64,000 bases of DNA from contig CBDDLL010000002.1 in assembly GCA_965230625.1 (NCBI GenBank), positions 1-64,000 of the forward strand, given 5' to 3'. The notes under the pieces are model-generated. The model searched no databases, was not told where the DNA came from, and was given only the letters and a program-made list of their open reading frames with translations. Made by a program: the position numbers and the translations under genes. The first letter of the stretch is position 1. Each line of letters begins with the position of its first letter. This document shows, one piece after another, positions 62,782 to 64,000 of this stretch. The DNA is from Saccharicrinis sp965230625. Lineage in GTDB: Bacteria; Bacteroidota; Bacteroidia; Bacteroidales; Marinilabiliaceae.

Positions 62782-64000
62782 ATGCCAGCATATCCTCAAT
62801 TAGATCAAATTGCTATAACAGTAAGAGCACATAAGGTACTTAAACAATTACTTAAGGAAAATCCAAAACTTGACGAAATTATGCGGAATGCCCGCAATGA
62901 AACCGAAGCCTTGATTGGAGTTAGAAATTGGATTATTGCTGATTTTAGCAGTAGAACTGATGCTTATAAATTCTATAAATACGAAGCGCGTGGCCGGAAA
63001 GCGTTCGAAAAATTGGACTGGAAGGATTTTGCCACAATCCGTTTATTAGACTATATCGATCACGCCGGTAAAGAATACGAAGATTTAAACCTGAGAGGAG
63101 AAATTGCGGTTAGTAATCCAATAAAAATGATATGGCTGGCTGTAACTCATGGTACTGGAGGAGCAAAACCTGCTTTCTTCAAAGACATGCTTTATTTATT
63201 CAGACAATACAGAGGAGAGTACACATACCAAATGCCTTCTAATGAAAAAATTAAAGAATGGATGAATAGATATCCTTCAGGTACAGATCCTAGAATTGTA
63301 AAACTGAGGGAAGAAAACCGCGAAAGGATCATAAGTATCCTAATTGATAAAATGGATGCAGGTGAGATAACTAATTCAAAGTATTTTTTTGAAAAAGGAA
63401 TGTCACAAGAACAGAAGTTCCTTAAAATGCTGGAATGGTGGGACGATTATATGTTTCATCTCAAGTTTGCCGTCCGTTCCCCAGAGTTGTTGAATGAATT
63501 ACTTGGTAATTCTTTGGATCCAGATACATTAAAAATCCTATACGAGGCAAAAGAAGCAGGCATACCATTTTTTGTAAATCCTTATTACCTATCTCTATTG
63601 CATGTTCGAGTGCCTTATTTTGCCATAGGTGCCGACCTAGCCATTCGTTATTATATTTTGTACAGCAAGCAACTTGTGCAGGAATTTGGGCATATCAAAG
63701 CCTGGGAAAAAGAAGATATAGTTGAACCTGGTAAACCCAATGCAGCAGGATGGATACTCCCAACCCATCATAATGTCCACAGACGTTATCCAGAGGTAGC
63801 TATTCTAATACCTTCAACCATGGGACGTGCTTGTGGCGGTCTTTGCGCATCGTGCCAAAGAATGTACGACTTCCAAAGAGGCAACCTAAACTTCAATCTG
63901 GATAAGCTTAAACCAAACGAAACGTGGGATGAGCGAATGAAAAATATCATGGAATACTGGAAAAAAGACACTCAGCTACGTGATATACTTATTACTGGTG
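62782..64000 (+). CDS. KamA-family radical SAM protein (3' end outside window)
   Basis: 406 codons are visible, open to the right edge. The radical SAM cluster motif CxxxCxxC is C351, C355, C358 (RACGGLCASCQRMYDFQ), with the CGGLC spacing and RMYDF context of lysine 2,3-aminomutase-like (KamA/YodO) enzymes. The N-terminal region of about 350 residues is far longer than in classical aminomutase, where the cluster lies near residue 130. That extension contains LRGEIAVSNPIKMIWLAVTHGTGGAKPAFF. The reaction cannot be assigned; a lysine 2,3-aminomutase or related radical rearrangement is possible. Confidence 0.8.
   Translation, partial: MPAYPQLDQIAITVRAHKVLKQLLKENPKLDEIMRNARNETEALIGVRNWIIADFSSRTDAYKFYKYEARGRKAFEKLDWKDFATIRLLDYIDHAGKEYEDLNLRGEIAVSNPIKMIWLAVTHGTGGAKPAFFKDMLYLFRQYRGEYTYQMPSNEKIKEWMNRYPSGTDPRIVKLREENRERIISILIDKMDAGEITNSKYFFEKGMSQEQKFLKMLEWWDDYMFHLKFAVRSPELLNELLGNSLDPDTLKILYEAKEAGIPFFVNPYYLSLLHVRVPYFAIGADLAIRYYILYSKQLVQEFGHIKAWEKEDIVEPGKPNAAGWILPTHHNVHRRYPEVAILIPSTMGRACGGLCASCQRMYDFQRGNLNFNLDKLKPNETWDERMKNIMEYWKKDTQLRDILITG

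Overview
The window comes from the chromosome of a Bacteroidota bacterium, probably a marine or sediment member of the Bacteroidia (Marinilabiliales-like; the order is a guess). Support: AT-rich DNA, type IX secretion (T9SS) C-terminal sorting domains on three secreted proteins, promoters of the Bacteroidota form TTTG-N18-21-TAnnTTTG, Reg_prop/Y_Y_Y sensor kinases, and families typical of the phylum (tricorn-like S41 protease, CPCC protein, DUF4831, POT transporter).

Region 1 (1-33.3 kb) is ordinary chromosome. It holds a truncated FG-GAP protein, a secreted neutral ceramidase, a T9SS trypsin-like protease, an L,D-transpeptidase, a tricorn homologue, a cysteine-synthase-like enzyme with a Cys-rich tail, a GH2 beta-galactosidase, a kinase/receiver/receiver-kinase signalling cluster, a T9SS GH128-type glucanase with two F5/8C modules, a cyclic-nucleotide-gated K+ channel, a POT peptide transporter, the NAD(P)HX repair enzyme, a DUF4831 protein and PepD. 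The theme is secreted degradation of protein, polysaccharide and lipid, plus sensing.

Region 2 (about 34.75-57.7 kb) is the striking part: an integron-like gene-cassette array with no integrase in view (a CALIN). Each cassette opens with a GTTNNN... sequence whose exact reverse complement, different for every cassette, closes the same cassette after its gene. Perfect 9-10 bp pairs are GTTAGGCGC/GCGCCTAAC, GTTGTGCTT/AAGCACAAC, GTTGTATGC/GCATACAAC, GTTAGCGGC/GCCGCTAAC and GTTAGCCTCC/GGAGGCTAAC, and further cassettes match imperfectly. This is the R'/R'' logic of attC sites; the sites also have long imperfect inner stems. Most cargo is orphan membrane, lipoprotein or secreted proteins. One 5.8-kb cassette carries a tightly coupled five-gene operon (XRE regulator, double-GHKL ATPase/histidine kinase, receiver protein, HNH nuclease, N6 DNA methylase) that looks like a signalling-controlled restriction-type defence system. 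A 327-bp non-coding module carrying a consensus promoter recurs three times between cassettes. Mobile DNA has invaded the array: an IS5 element with perfect ends at its left edge, and an IS110 element plus an ORF-less group II intron inside one attC site.

Region 3 (about 57.7-64 kb) returns to chromosome-like content: a DUF6263-like lipoprotein, a BspA-type leucine-rich T9SS protein, a frameshifted cadherin-like remnant, an unknown membrane protein and the start of a KamA-type radical SAM protein.
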